The notes beneath the pieces are model-generated. The model ran no database searches. It saw only the letters and a program-made list of their open reading frames with translations, and was not told the DNA's origin. 64,000 nt of DNA from Labia minor (taxonomy: Eukaryota; Arthropoda; Insecta; Dermaptera; Spongiphoridae): NCBI GenBank assembly GCA_963082975.1, contig OY720344.1, positions 4,079,580 through 4,143,579 of the forward strand, in the 5' to 3' direction. Below, in pieces: positions 1-11,905 of this stretch (position 1 is its first letter; every line of letters begins with the position of its first letter). The position numbers and the translations under genes were made by a program.

Positions 1-119
1 TTATTTTAATTAATTTGTCCTATTTTAAGAAACAAATTTTGGATGTGTCACTTTTAGAAAAGTCATTTAATAACGTAATAAATAATTAAAAAATTGTATA
101 ACAATATTTGATGAATTGA

Positions 120-700
120 TCAACATTTGGTGTATATCGGAAAACCAGAAGTGGTATTATTAACTATCGATGATAGGAAGGGAAGGGTTATTTTCACACC
201 AAATTTCACACGAGGAGATTTTTTTACATATCTCCACGAATCATGCACTTTGTATTGGTTTTATCCTCGGGAAAAATCATCTTCATTAATCTTTTCTTAA
301 TTTAAAATTATATGACGTCACAGCCAGCGCCTCCTTATATAATTTTTTAGGCGCTCTTCACAGCTGGTATATTATAAATAAAATAAAATTAAAAATATTT
401 ATGTTAAATCCATCCAAATCTGTTTTTTATTACATTAATATATACATTTAAATTAAAATTATTTGAAATTGTTTCTGTAGATGGAAATTAATTTATTTCA
501 AACCGTCGATCGGTTCTGCGCCTGGCCCCACAGGTCAACTTATTTTTTATAAATTTATCAATCTACAAGGGCAGGACAAAAAGTCCGTGACTTTAATATA
601 AATATTTTAAATAATTCTTAATTAGTATTAATTAAATAAAAAATCAGTATTATTTAAATCAGTATTATTTAAAGCTCCGCCCCCTGTACCCCCGAGTGGT
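120..700 (+). repeat. Dispersed repeat family A, copy 1
   Basis: This non-coding repeat recurs at about 11675-11905 (reverse), 12857-14143, 16114-16490, 25838-26095 and 31415-31487 (reverse). Shared landmarks are GATAGGAAGGGAAGGGTTAT, CACACCAAATTTCACA, AAACCGTCG(G/A)TCGGTT and CAGGTCAACTTATTTT. This copy runs into a GC-rich tail reading GCTCCGCCCCCTGTACCC, which is also seen at 11880-11900. No open frame is evident. It is probably a non-autonomous element; its class is unknown. Confidence 0.75.
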
Positions 701-867
701 ACATAGTATTTGGTTGAAAGTAGTAAAAGGTTTTCATCCATTTTGTTTCAATCCGTATATCACATAAAACATTCATTTCTTTTTGTGTTCTTATTCAAAA
801 TCTATTTTAATTTAATCAGTAAATTAATTATATATATTATTATTATTCTATATGTTATATCTATCTA

Positions 868-1622
868 TCTATGTCGCTCAAAGATACTCGAAAGTTCTTG
901 GCCGCAACAACCACATTTCTCCAAGTGTCCCTATCCTAAGCCCTTGTCCCATCTCTCTTACGTCCCTTCCTACGCGTCATTGGTTTTCCAAGCGGACGTT
1001 TTCCAATCGGTCTCCCCACCAATATCTTTTTCCTCTCCCATTCTAGCCACGTGCCCTGCCTATCGCAGCTTTTTCCCTTTTATAACCCTAACTATTTCTG
1101 AAGATGCAGAGAGGCCATGCAATTTCTTGTTATGCAGTCTCCCCCATTCCCCTGTGACCTCATCTTTCTTTGGCCAATAAATGCAGGGAAGAATCCTATT
1201 CTCAAACACTCTGAATCTACTCTCATCTCCCAGGGTCATAGACCATGCCTCCCACCCATATAATGCAACAGGCAAAATAATTTTTTTATATATTCCCTTT
1301 GATAATAATTTTGAAGAGATAAGCCTCTTTATTGCAAGATAACCGGCGTTTCCCGATTGCAACCCCGATTTAAATTCTTCTCAAATATTATTATCCTTCG
1401 TGATTACATTCAATTTTTCTACATATTCAAATTCTACATTTTGTATCTTAAGATTTTGTATGTTAATACTCTTCCTCTTTGTTACTAAATATTTTTTCTT
1501 ATCACTATTAATTTCAAACCTCCATTAATTTTTCCTCGCTATCTGCAATTGCAATTTCCTAATCTCCTATTATATTTAAGTCGTCTGGGTAACCTAACAT
1601 TTTACAATTGATTTCCGCATCT
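868..1622 (-). mobile_element. LINE-A fragment 1 (non-LTR retrotransposon, C-terminal part)
   Basis: The minus strand encodes the C-terminal region of a LINE reverse transcriptase protein. Around 1060-1362 it reads YKKIILPVALYGWEAWSMTL followed by DESRFRVFENRIL and later EIVRVIKGKKLR, a pattern typical of the post-polymerase region of RTE/BovB-like LINE proteins. The same family occurs at 11906-12435, 20285-20410, 35165-35740 and 37240-37840. This copy is 5'-truncated, with frames broken upstream of 1362, and is dead. The family assignment is tentative. Confidence 0.8.
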
Positions 1623-2684
1623 TATTCTTTCTTTACTACCTTCAAGACAAATTTGAAGATCAAAATTTGAAAAAGTTTATGCTGATCTATATTGAGTCAT
1701 GTGTATGTTTTACTAAAGTCTACAAATAATTAGTGAACAGAAATATTGAATTCGCAGTTTTTTTCCTAATATCTGTCATAATGAAAATATCTTAATTAAT
1801 GTTGATCGATTTGGCCTGAACCCGCAATGATATCTCCTAATATTTCCTCCGCCTATGGTTCTTAAGTATTTTCTATCTTATAATAGTGAAATAGAGTATA
1901 TTTCTTGATCATTACATTTTGATATTTTATTTTCATTGCTAGATTATTATTGAATATTTTTAATTATAATGAAACTTGAGAAAATGCAAAAATAGAGACT
2001 TGAGACAATTTATAAAAATTAACGGCATAAAACTATAGATAAATTACCAATATATACATTCATAAATAGTATTAATTTAAATTAATTGATTTATTTGTTT
2101 TTTTATTAATTTTTTTAGATCATAGTTATTTTCCTCCCTTAAAAGAAACTTATCTAATTCTGTGGTGCTAGGGGATTTGAAAATTATTAGTCGCAATATG
2201 AAGATTTCGCTTACAGTTTCTGTCATGTCCGACCTCCGTCCAACAGTTATATTCTCTCAAGTTTCTTGCTTTTATTAATCATGTGATCTATATATTTAAT
2301 TTTTTTGATTCATTATAATAAAATTTAAACAAATGTTCACTTTGTTAATTTATATAAATTTCAATTTACACTGATTGTGAGTGATACGCTTTGCCAATAC
2401 TCTGAATAATTTGTGTATAGAAATATTGAATGTTCTTAGCGAGAGATTTTTTAACCTTTCACTTTCAAATAGAAAAGAAGAAATATTCAAATATATAGAA
2501 AGAATAAATAAAAATTAAGTTAATATAAATATGATCTAAATATTTTATTAAATTAATTAAAATGGGAACTTTTAGAATAAATGATTTAATTGAATTGATA
2601 TTTAAATATTAGAATTTAAAATAAAAAGTGAAATATTATAATAATTCTTCGATTGGGAATCGCTATGATAATTCATTGTTTAAA
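1623..2684. other. AT-rich intergenic stretch, no gene seen
   Basis: No coding region, RNA gene or clear repeat was recognised. The sequence is low-complexity AT-rich DNA with scattered poly-T and poly-A runs. Confidence 0.6.
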
Positions 2685-3035
2685 ATGATTCCGCTAGACC
2701 CAGTGGGCCACGCCAGGCTCTTGAATGAACAACACGGAGAATTATATAAACTTTAAAAAATTAATTTCTGCGGTAATCGTTTAGATATAAATGAAATCTA
2801 TAGCCTATGTTACTCTAGGGGTATATAAGAATATTGTGATGAAATTTCATAGAAATCGGTTCAGCCAATTCTGAGTCTATAAAATAGTAATTTTCCGGAC
2901 AGACAGACAGACAGACATGAAAAATTCTAAAGTCACTTTTGGATTCTAGAGGTCATGAAACGCGAAGATATGCAAAAAATTTTAAATTCTGAGCAATGTG
3001 CAGACAAAAACCTTTTTTTATATATATAGATGAAT
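2685..3035 (+). repeat. Dispersed repeat with GACA microsatellite tail
   Basis: A GC-richer stretch (CCGCTAGACCCAGTGGGCC at its start) leads to GAAATTTCATAGAAATCGGTT, then (GACA)n, then a TATATATATAGATGA-like end. A 'gaaat..cggtt' motif followed by a GACA array is a common 3' signature of insect LINE/SINE and Helitron-type repeats. No protein is encoded. The class cannot be assigned from one copy. Confidence 0.5.
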
Positions 3036-3193
3036 GAATGATATTTTAAACAACTTTTATAATATTTTATGGTGAAATGGTGATATTGATTGTATATTGT
3101 CTGAGACTCTATTATTGTCCTAGAATAAGCAAAATCAATTGAAAGAGTAATCTTTCATAATTTGATGATTTTTTTTTTTATAAAATAGCTCAC

Positions 3194-3335
3194 CTCTGCC
3201 TTGTTTCGGCGGTGCCATTGGAATCCATGGGACCAAGAGACAGAGGACCAAGTACAGCAACGAGAAGCCATTCTGTCGAGTGAGACACGCTAAAACGACA
3301 CAAACAAACAAACAATTAACAAGAGCACAAAACAA
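3194..3335 (-). CDS. Isolated exon resembling the Piezo N-terminus (putative)
   Basis: This short exon-like patch is much richer in GC than its surroundings. On the minus strand it encodes a hydrophobic segment containing RQNGFSLLYLVLCLLVPWIP followed by MAPPKQGR. It ends at a good donor (GGCAGAG|GTGAGCT, donor at 3192-3193) in phase 1. The spacing of Arg, Gly, Ser, Tyr-Leu and Pro-x-x-Pro recalls the first membrane segment of insect Piezo mechanosensitive channels. Either translation starts at the ATG at 3333-3335, giving about 20 residues before the Arg, or the exon starts after an AG at 3290-3291. Other exons would lie to the left, outside the window or beyond a long intron; none was found inside. 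The Piezo match is from memory of the family and could be wrong, but a real coding exon is likely. Confidence 0.4.
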
Positions 3336-4171
3336 AATTAGCGGAATTAATTACCATCCCATATTCATCATTATTATTATTCAATTAACTAAATTTTATA
3401 TTATAAAAAAATTGTATTAAGTATATCTAATTTGATTCACTTAACAGAATACCTAACCAAGTTTACTTACATTTAGAACAAAATATATGAATTTATTTAA
3501 TAAAGCATTAATATCAACGAACATTTATTCATATTTATCACAAAATTGCATAAATAAGAACTTATTTCTTTGCTGGTAGTTGAAAGAATCGTAGACTTCA
3601 ATTTATTGTAAAACACTTTACGTTTATATCTCGGTTTGGCGATTGCGTCAACAAATATTTGCTTTAATATTGACGCAATATTTATAAATTTAATTGTTTA
3701 TTAATATTTTGTTATTAATTATTAATTAATTTCTTTAATTTATTTTCTTAATATTCCCGGTAATTTTCTTAATGTTTTCGGAAATACTCTCAATGTTCCC
3801 GGAAATTTTCCCAATGTACCCGGGCATTTTTTTAATGTTTACAATAATGTCTAAACATTTTTTCTTTACAATTTTACATTATAATAACACTAATTACAGT
3901 AGTTATAATATATGGGAAATTTTCAACTTGGACCGCCGATTGGACCGATGTTCCCAACCGAATTTTAAAAAACCAACACCACTTTACTTTTACACTTTTT
4001 TAAGCTCTATCCAAAATTAAAATTTAAAAAATCGAAAATTTTTGGCGACAGACACACAGACATTTCCATTTTATAAACGAACTAAAAGTTCGTTGAAAAT
4101 TTAAAATTTATTGATTCATTGCTTCTGACGATTTTGATTAAAAGAACAGTGATATGTTATATATATATATA
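3336..4171. other. AT-rich stretch, no gene seen
   Basis: The AT-rich DNA contains a short GACAGACACACAGACA run near 4048-4063, next to AACGAACTAAAAGTTCGTT, which looks like the tail of a dispersed repeat. No open frame has protein-like composition. Confidence 0.5.
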
Positions 4172-4813
4172 TGTTGCAGTCAAAGCATTCATTTAGTAAA
4201 TGTATACATTTACTAGCCAATGCATACATTTGCTAAAATCCGAAGTTAAAGTATTCATTTTAACCGAAATGAACACATTTGCTAGTGGATGTATGCATTC
4301 ACGGACTGCTTCTAGTCAAAGTGGGAAGTGGGATAAATTTACCAACAAAATCAAACCAGTAATTGGAGTAGGTGACTGGATTATGTGCAGTTTATGAAAA
4401 ACCGTCTGACACTACCGTGACCCTACGAAAATGTGATGGATGTGACATTTTACTTAATTCGGAATGTAATAAAATGTGCGATATTTGTACGGTACAATCA
4501 CAGATCAATAATGCCCGAGCAGAATCAAAAGAAAACTTACATAAGCAAGCTAAGCGCATGAAATTAATTTCCGATGCTTCGCATCCTCCGGCGAAGGTAG
4601 GAATGACAGTAAGAATGGTCCTGCGCTTCATCAATTAACGCTTTGACTGCAGTTGGTTAGTAACTGCATACATTACCTAGGTAATGCATGCATTCACTAG
4701 TCAAAGTGTTCATTCTAATAGTGAGCGAACACTTTGACTAAAATGGGAAGTGAATGTATGCATTTGGCTAGTAAATGTATACATTGACTGGAATGTACAC
4801 TTTGACTGCAACA
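4172..4813 (+). mobile_element. Ginger-like DNA transposon remnant with inverted ends
   Basis: The ends are inverted: TGTTGCAGTCAAAGCATTCA at the left and ACACTTTGACTGCAACA at the right. Inside each end the motif AGTAAATGTATACATT recurs in opposite orientations. TGT...ACA termini are typical of Ginger transposons. The interior encodes a C-terminal domain with paired cysteines (KCDGCD, then KMCDIC) followed by KENLHKQAKRMK and HPPAKVGMTVR. That pattern is known from the tail of Ginger/KRBA2-like transposon proteins. The integrase core is absent, so this is an internally deleted derivative. The flanks are TATA runs, so a target duplication cannot be read. Confidence 0.65.
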
Positions 4814-4835
4814 TATATATATATATATATATACG

Positions 4836-5240
4836 AAGGTTACCTTTTAAGTTTTTACAATGGAACATTAAGTGTCATTAATGAGTTGTGACACCACTGT
4901 ATTTTGGAACATTGGCGTTTGTTATTGCGAAGCCAGTGACAATTTAAAAATTGACTGAGTAAGTATGTTGAAAGAAGCAAGTTTGTGCAAAAATTGAAAT
5001 CACTCTTGGATGATTTTTTATGATTTTAAAAAAGGCCTTAATCGAAAACAATGCATAGAATCGCTTCGTGAAACTTTTGGTAATGAAGCACACGATCAGA
5101 GAAGATTGTTACTGTGGGCAATATGGTTAAAGAAGATAGAGGCGTCTTTTAAGATATCGCAGACTACACTAAAATCGAGTTTGCATGAACATTTAGGTTT
5201 GAGAAAGATATGTTGCCTCCTACATTTAGATATTTTGTTT
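4836..5240 (+). mobile_element. Mariner fragment (transposase N-terminus)
   Basis: The plus strand at 5010-5110 encodes IFYDFKKGLNRKQCIESLRE followed by TFGNEAH, the helix-turn-helix start of a mariner transposase. Upstream lies about 170 bp resembling a mariner 5' end. The catalytic domain is absent and the frame decays after the motif. This is a truncated relic. Confidence 0.7.
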
Positions 5241-5289
5241 TTCCTATATTCATTTTTAGAATTCCTCAATTCACTTTCTGATCCAATAT

Positions 5290-5560
5290 TTTGAATCATT
5301 CTGGTCGTTAGATATGAGCACTTGATCTTCAATAAATAGTAGGGTGTACAAGCAGTCGCTGTCAATCTCTATTCCCAATCTTACTCATCTCTTTTTCATC
5401 CTGGATATAAATTTTAAAGAGAATAGGTGATAAGCAGCAACCCTTCCTCAACCCTTTACTAATCCCGAACGTTTCTGATAATTTGCTTCTCACTTTAATC
5501 AAAACTCTAGGATTCTTAAACATATTGAGGATTGTTTTGATGTATTTTAAAGCTTTAAAC
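5290..5560 (-). mobile_element. LINE reverse-transcriptase fragment
   Basis: Read on the minus strand, the sequence contains GLRKGCCLSPILFKIYIQDE, which matches the fingers/palm motif (R-x-G-C-x-LSP-x-LF) of LINE reverse transcriptases. Upstream residues such as FKNPRVLIKVRSKLSETFG fit the same domain. It differs from LINE-A, which has KQGDALSPILFNLVLEYVIR at this position. The copy is short and dead. Confidence 0.6.
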
Positions 5561-6124
5561 TATACTATAGATTCATTATTTATTGAATAGGTACTTAAAA
5601 CTAATATAAAGAATAAATATTATGGATATAGACTCGTTTAAATAAAAATTAGAAAAATTATTGTTACTATTATTTTATATAATAAATTATATTTTAATAT
5701 AATAAAAATTCATTTTTTTTATCATTTTCTTTCTGATTCATTCTTTCATTCTTTCCAAAAAAAAAAAAAAAAAAAAAAAAAAGTGAGATAATATCAATAA
5801 TGGCATGTGGATTTAACATTAAGATAAAACTTTCAACATGTGTTTTTAAATTGATCTCTTCTTGTTGTTTTGTTTGTATTAATTAGGCCGCGACGAATTT
5901 ATGGGACGAAGAGAAAAAAAAAATCAAAATCATAAATTTAAGTTTTTTTTTTGTTTAAATATAAAAATTATAATAATAACAACTTCTCTTTAAGATCAAA
6001 TCCCAAAGGAAATATAGATAGAGAATTGAGTATTGATTTTATTAAATAGAATTATTGACAATATCATGGATAGACAATGCGAACCATAAATAAAATTGCA
6101 TATATTTTTAATAGAATAATATAT
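5561..6124. other. AT-rich stretch with poly-A tract
   Basis: A pure A run of about 26 bases lies near 5757-5782. Otherwise the sequence is AT-rich with no supported gene. Confidence 0.5.
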
Positions 6125-6790
6125 AGTACCTGGAACACCGAGCTTTCGCTCGACCCTTTAACAAATTTATACAATTTATTATTATAAACTTTAAAAATTT
6201 TACAATTTTTTAATTATTTATTACAATTTTTAAATGAGTTTTCTAAAAATGACCCATCCAAAATATGTTTCCTAAAATGATACAAATTAAATAAAATAAC
6301 TTGATTTTTATTTCAAGATGAAAAATAAATGCAAATTTACTTGATAAAATATTTGATCCTATATTATATATATATGTTGTTATAATTAAATGGCTTCAGC
6401 TTTATATTTTTCAAACTAGCAATACCTTATAGACTGTTTCGACCAAGGATTACTACTGATAATAATATAAATTCTGAATTTATATTGACACTTGTCTTCT
6501 ATATTTTAATTAAGAGAGGAGGATTAAGAAAGGAGCTTATATTTTTTCTTTTTATTTATAATAATCAAATATTATTTATAATTTAATCTAAAAAACATTT
6601 TAATTAATATAATATAATATATTTAATATTATTAGATCAAATTATTTATTTATTTTATACCGGGACCCCGAGCCTCGGCTCGGTACTTAAGTTAAAAAAA
6701 ATGATTCATTATTATTGGATTTGGCTGGTAATATTAATACCTGGGACACCGAGCTCTCGCTCTACCCTTTAAAAAATATTGATACACAAT
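6125..6790. repeat. Short repeats with CCGAGC hairpin cores (family C)
   Basis: Three short similar blocks occur near 6127, 6658 and 6741. Each has ACCGAGCTTTCGCTCG or CCCGAGCCTCGGCTCGG, small GC hairpins in AT-rich DNA, and two are followed by ACCCTTTAA and a similar poly-T/A stretch. They look like ends of a decayed repeat family. No coding content was seen. Confidence 0.4.
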
Positions 6791-7039
6791 TCTTTAATTA
6801 TTTATTACAATTATTAAATGTTACACATTTGCATCAATCTGATTAAAATTAATGAACTTGTGCTCCTCAATAATACATAAATATATAATATATAGGTACA
6901 TATATTTTTTTTCTATAGTGTTTTTTTGAAAAACTGTTTAGCGCCCCAAGTGGTTATAAAACAAACTAAAGACAAAAAAACGTGCTTTGCAGCTTTTCGG
7001 AATTAAAAAAGCAAAATTGGCAGTCGTGGGACTGGCCGA

Positions 7040-7525
7040 CAGAAGTGAAAACTTCTGCGTAAGAAATTTTAAAACAGACGAAATTCGCGCTATTTCACGA
7101 GAAAGATGAATTTCATATGCATGTATATATATATAACTTATATATTATTTTAAACATATATTTTAAACAAATTTGTAACTTATATTTATATATATATAAA
7201 TACACAACTTTGTTTAAAATATTGCAATACGAACTGTTTTATAATTCTTATCTCTAACATAAAATATATATTTATTATGTGAAGTTCATTTCGTATAATT
7301 TTGATTATATATGTATATATGAAATGAACTTTACATAATAAATATATATTTATATGTTAGAGATAATTTATAAAACAGTTCTAATGACAATTCAAATTTC
7401 GCGCTCTGTTATAAGAAATTTGAAAGCAGATGGTTTCATGGTGTTGGTCACGATCACGCGAGTTCTATACTTTTTCCCCATCCCGCAAAAGTGCTCAACG
7501 CCGCTAAAGAAGTTTTCACTTCAAA
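7040..7525. repeat. Imperfect palindrome (MITE-like)
   Basis: The sequence at 7229-7290 (AACTGTTTTATAATTCTTAT...) is repeated in inverse orientation at 7320-7381 (...ATAATTTATAAAACAGTT). Outer elements also pair: CAGAAGTGAAAACTTC near 7040 with GAAGTTTTCACTTC near 7510. The centre is near 7305. This fits a foldback-type or miniature inverted-repeat element. No protein is encoded. Confidence 0.55.
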
Positions 7526-7904
7526 AATTATTTAATATTTGGAAATATATCTGACTTATAGAAAAAATGAATATTAATTAAAGAAAGAAATAGTTTTTAA
7601 AATATCCTGAATAATATGTAACAATTTTCAAGATAGAAATTTATTACAATATTACAATTATTAACTGTTGCATCATTGCATCAATCTGATTAAAATGAAT
7701 GGAACTTCGGGTACTCAATAATAATAAATAAAATAATATTAATAAATATATTGAATAATATTTTATTGAAAAAATATTAAAACTTATAAAACTATCTAAA
7801 ACTTTATTAATAAAAGAACAATGAATAAATAAATATAGAATAGTAATTTATTAAAAAGTAAACAATAGATAAAAAGAAAAAAAAATAACAAAATCATTTT
7901 TTTC

Positions 7905-8000
7905 ATTTTTAAATAACGATTCACCCGGCGAGTTTCGAACCGACGAAATCCACTCGTTAAAACATCAGTCCAACCGCTGGACTATATGTATTTAGATAAA
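7905..8000 (-). repeat. Degenerate tRNA-derived (SINE-like) head
   Basis: On the minus strand, TAGTCCAGCGGTTGG resembles a pol III A box and GTCGGTTCGAAACTC a B box, with spacing like that of a tRNA. The T-stem does not pair well and no acceptor stem closes, so it is not an intact tRNA gene. It is likely a SINE relic. Confidence 0.45.
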
Positions 8001-8399
8001 AAATTGTCATTTTTTTACTGTCTTAGCAGGCAGTATTAAAAATTTTGACGTTTTCCATATAATATATAATTTTCAATTAAGAAATTAATAATGAAGCTGT
8101 ATGTTTCAAGAGATATCATCAATAAAACTTAATTTTTCTTTATAAATACTATATCTAGTGTGAATTTGAAAAAAATCGTTAGAGCGGTTTTTGAGAACCA
8201 TGATATATAGATAAATACATATATACAATTTTAGCTAGCATAATAAGATAAGATTATATTTACCAATATATTATTATTTGTTGTTATTTTTAAATTAATG
8301 TTTTCATGATTTTAAACTATTAAGTATATGAATGACTTTAATAAAAAAATTAGATTGTTTTCAAAGTTGTTTTAATTTCAATAAATATCGATAGAGAAT

Positions 8400-9400
8400 T
8401 TTGTACTCTATATATTGATGTTGTTCATTTTTTTTTTTAAATTTTAATTTTTTGCTTCTTTACAGTCTATTACTTACTCTAAGTATATACTCGTATATCA
8501 TGTCAATAAGCAATTTTCGGCCTATTTTCCTTTATGAATTCAAATTGAACCAAACACCCCGAAAAATTAACCATGCATTTATCACTTGATAGAGTTAATG
8601 AACCCATGACACATTGGTTTGTGAAATTTCTTTCCGAAAACTTTAGCCTTAAAGATGAGCCCCGAAGTGGTCAATCTGGAGTATATAATCTAGGATGAGA
8701 ATTTCAGGACCCTGGTGGAGAATGATTCATCATAAACAGTGCGTGGGTTGGTTGAAGTACTGGACATCAACGTGCAGTTTTATTGGTTTAAAACGTATTG
8801 GAAAGGTCAAAGAGTTTGAAAAGTGGGTCGTGGGCCCCACGATTTAAACGTTTCAAGGTTTATTCTTCTTTGATTTTGTGCAACCAAAATGATGATCCTT
8901 TTTTGGATCGGATCCTTAAGTGTGATGAAAAATAAATGTTCTACGACAACAGGAAACGTTTAGAACCCAGGCAAAGCCTAACCAAAAATGTTCATGATTA
9001 CATTATAAGTATGGTGCTCAGCGACTGGTATGATTCTCTATAACTTTCAGAGTCCTGTTGTGAGGAGATCGATGAAATGTACCGAAAATTGCGTTAGCAG
9101 TAGCCAGCACTGGTCAACAGAAGAGGTCCGAACACCGACCGAAAATTAAAAAAATTGGATCCCACTATACGCCCCAGACCTCTCATCAACCGACTACCAT
9201 GACTTCCAAATATTACTTTGATAACTTTCTCACTGGTAGCAAGCACCTTTGCGAATCAGGATCTAGCAAAAACGACCTTCGTCGTCTTCATCGAATCCCG
9301 AACATCCAACATTTATTTAATGTGAATAAATATTCACTAAGATATTACAGTTTAAAGTAAACTTATAAAAATGGACAAAACATTTGAAACAACCCAATAA
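8400..9400 (+). mobile_element. Decayed mariner transposon
   Basis: Plus-strand pieces in shifting frames read THWFVKFLSENF, then LKDEPRSGQSG, and later HDNARPQTS-like residues near 9160-9180. These match the helix-turn-helix linker, the (D/E)P-R-x-G block and the second catalytic Asp region of mariner transposases. Frames and stops are broken throughout, so it is an old copy. The right end near 9385-9400 reads TTTGAAACAACCCAATAA, which may be a terminal repeat; the left end was not found. Confidence 0.7.
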
Positions 9401-9964
9401 TTAATTCAATTTGCATATTTTATAATATTCAAAAATTAACTAAAGAAAAAAATAAGTAAATTTATTTAAAATTTTAAACAAGACTTCAATGTTCTCTCAA
9501 TTGTGTTATCCATTAATTTTCAAAGTTTCTCTTTCTCTTTACAGTTACATTAAAATAAAAATTCGCCAATGAATAGTGGAATAATGTGTCCCTAACAGAT
9601 GATAATAATCTATCCAGATTTACATTAAATCTTCTTTTAACAGTCACCTGATAAAGGGAAGAGTAGGAATGACAATAAATCAATCGTTTCTTTTTAAAAT
9701 ATATAATCCTAAATATTCATTCATTCTATCGTAATTTTCAATTAACATAAAAAAACTTTGACAAAATCAACTTCTTTTAGGTTCTTTATTAATTTTACAA
9801 TTACAATTACAATGATAAATTAACTTTATTTAATTCTAAACAAATCAATGATAACTTGATATGTAAAATTTAACTTGTTAAATTAAAATATGATTTAAAA
9901 ATAACAATTTTAACTAATAAATAATTAATTTTTTGTCTACATAGAGTTATATTAAATTTAAAAA

Positions 9965-10500
9965 AATTAACTGGAGTGTCTCCACTCGACTATCTCGCAA
10001 TTTGAATTGGATTAAATAACATAATATATTATATTTAAATTAAATTTAATTAATTATAAATTATAAATAATAAATATTAAACCAACGCATGTTTGGCTTT
10101 TTATTGATGGCACCATTGCACGTGTTGGCGCGTGAGATTTGCAGTGTTAAAAAATTAATTCTGGTACTTTCAGCGATTCAATCAAGCTGAAATTCTATAT
10201 ATAGCAGTTTTATACAATTTTTAATCATGTGAAAAATTATCAAACCTATATCTTTATTTTTACGGTCACTTTAGAGGAAAAAAAATCAAAACGTTGTAAG
10301 TAATGGCCTTCTTCCGGTTGAGCTACATTTCTCAAAAGTTGATAGAAAACTATGAATTTTGAATAATGTCCATGTACCAAATTTCATGATTCTAGCTCAA
10401 ACCGTTTTTGCGTAATGTTGTCTACATACATACACACATACACACACACACAGACATTTTTCTCAACCTTAGTGAAGATAGTAAAAACAACAGTTATCTT
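9965..10500 (+). repeat. Dispersed repeat family B, copy 1
   Basis: It starts near CTGGAGTGTCTCCACTCGAC TATCTCGCAA and ends with an (ACAC)n array followed by CAGACATTTTTCTCAACCTT. The same unit occurs at 15464-15860 and 20569-21310. It has no open frame. The fullest copy, at 20569, suggests a non-autonomous element of about 740 bp. Its class is unknown. Confidence 0.7.
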
Positions 10501-11231
10501 CTCTTATGTAAATATAATATAAAATCTTGAATTAATACTTACCTACACTTTGTATTACTTATTATATGTAGTTTGAACAACTTATTAATAGTAATTATAA
10601 GATTCATAATTTTTATTTTTTTCTCACAGTGTTTCTTTTTTTAATTAATAATAAAAAAAATTACATCATCGCTTTGTATAGAATGCATTTCCGAGGGAAT
10701 TCTTTCAACATATTAATTTTGATAGTGAGTCAGAAATAGCTTGGTTGGTTAGCCGGCCGGTGCCTCCAAGGATTTTTTTTAACAAATCAAATTCCTGGTC
10801 GACCTTCAACTAAAGCACATTTCTATCTAATTAATTTATATTCTGAAGATTTGTTCACTATGAGAATGGATTAAACCCTCATTTTATACCTATATGTGTG
10901 GATATGTTATTTGTTATTAAAATTTTTTTAAAATGTTTGCAAAATAATTAAAAAAATTATTTAGATATAAATCTATTAATAAAATGATATTATAAACGTA
11001 TAACTATTATTATATTATATTATATTTGAATTATAAAATATACGACCTATTATAGGTACACTTTGGTAACTCCATTTCTGAATATTAATGAAGGAAAAAA
11101 TTAAAAATGATTCATTTATCAATAAATACAATTTAAATAGATATAAGAGAGTTTTTTAAATTGTTAAATTATATTTATTATTATTATAATCTCTATAAAT
11201 CCAGAATAGTTTTTATTTAAATTAAGATAGC
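10501..11231. other. AT-rich stretch, possible SINE trace
   Basis: A GC-richer patch near 10740-10815 (GGTTGGTTAGCCGGCCGG, then TCCTGGTCGACCTTC) weakly resembles tRNA A and B boxes. Nothing else was recognised. Confidence 0.35.
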
Positions 11232-11239
11232 TATATACT

Positions 11240-11539
11240 ATAATGAAGGCGCCATTGGGTGTGTGGGTAGCGAACCTGCCTCACATTCACATGGTCCCGG
11301 GTTCAAGTCCCGGGCCTGGCAAGGGAATTTCCCTAGTTGGGGTCTATGAGACGGAGTCAACCCAGCCTCCGGGAACAACATTGGGGAAAAGGCTACTTGA
11401 TAGCGCCTTCGTTCAAGAAAATCAAGGTAAAGGTGGAGAGGACCCGTTCTACTGATCATAGGATACATCATTGATATAACCGGCTTGATAGGCGTTGTCC
11501 TTGCGAAGGACGTACAAAGTCAGAGGTTTTTTTTTGTTT
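11240..11539 (+). mobile_element. tRNA-derived SINE with target duplication
   Basis: A tRNA-like head contains GTGGGTAGCGAACCTGCC and a good B box (GGTTCAAGTCCCGGG). About 200 bp of unrelated GC-rich body follows, then a T-rich tail (TCAGAGGTTTTTTTTT). The element is flanked by an apparent 8-bp target duplication, TATATACT, at 11232-11239 and 11540-11547. It is the cleanest SINE in the window and looks fairly young. Confidence 0.75.
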
Positions 11540-11674
11540 ATATACTTACATGTATCTAAATTAGTGATTCTCAACCTGGGCGATCGACATCTTAAAGGGG
11601 GCGATTATTTGACTATACGATTTTGGGGGGCAATAACTTATTTTTAGGGGGCGAAATCATTTTCAACTCTAAAA

Positions 11675-11905
11675 TAAGTTGACCTGTGGCCAGGTCCGAA
11701 CCGACCGACGGTTTGAAGTAAATTAATTTCCAGCTACAGAAACAATCTAAAATAATTTTAATGTATCTATTAATGCAATAAAAAACAGATATACATAAAT
11801 AATAAATATAAACATTTTTAATTTTATTTTATTTACTAGCTGCTCAGAGCTCCTTCGTCGCTCTTCACATCTAGACGGGGGCTCCGCCCCCTGTACCCCC
11901 CGAGT
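11675..11905 (-). repeat. Dispersed repeat family A, copy 2 (inside the hAT)
   Basis: It starts with AAGTTGACCTGTGGCCAGGT and AACCGACCGACGGTTTGAA and continues to CTCCGCCCCCTGTACCC. This is the reverse complement of the end of copy 1 and shares the same GC-rich tail. Confidence 0.7.

Noticed and set aside
7921-7995. tRNA gene on the minus strand
   Set aside because: A- and B-box-like motifs exist, but the T stem and acceptor stem do not pair; a SINE relic is more likely.
10740-10815. tRNA-like SINE head
   Set aside because: The B-box match is weak and no body, tail or target duplication was found.
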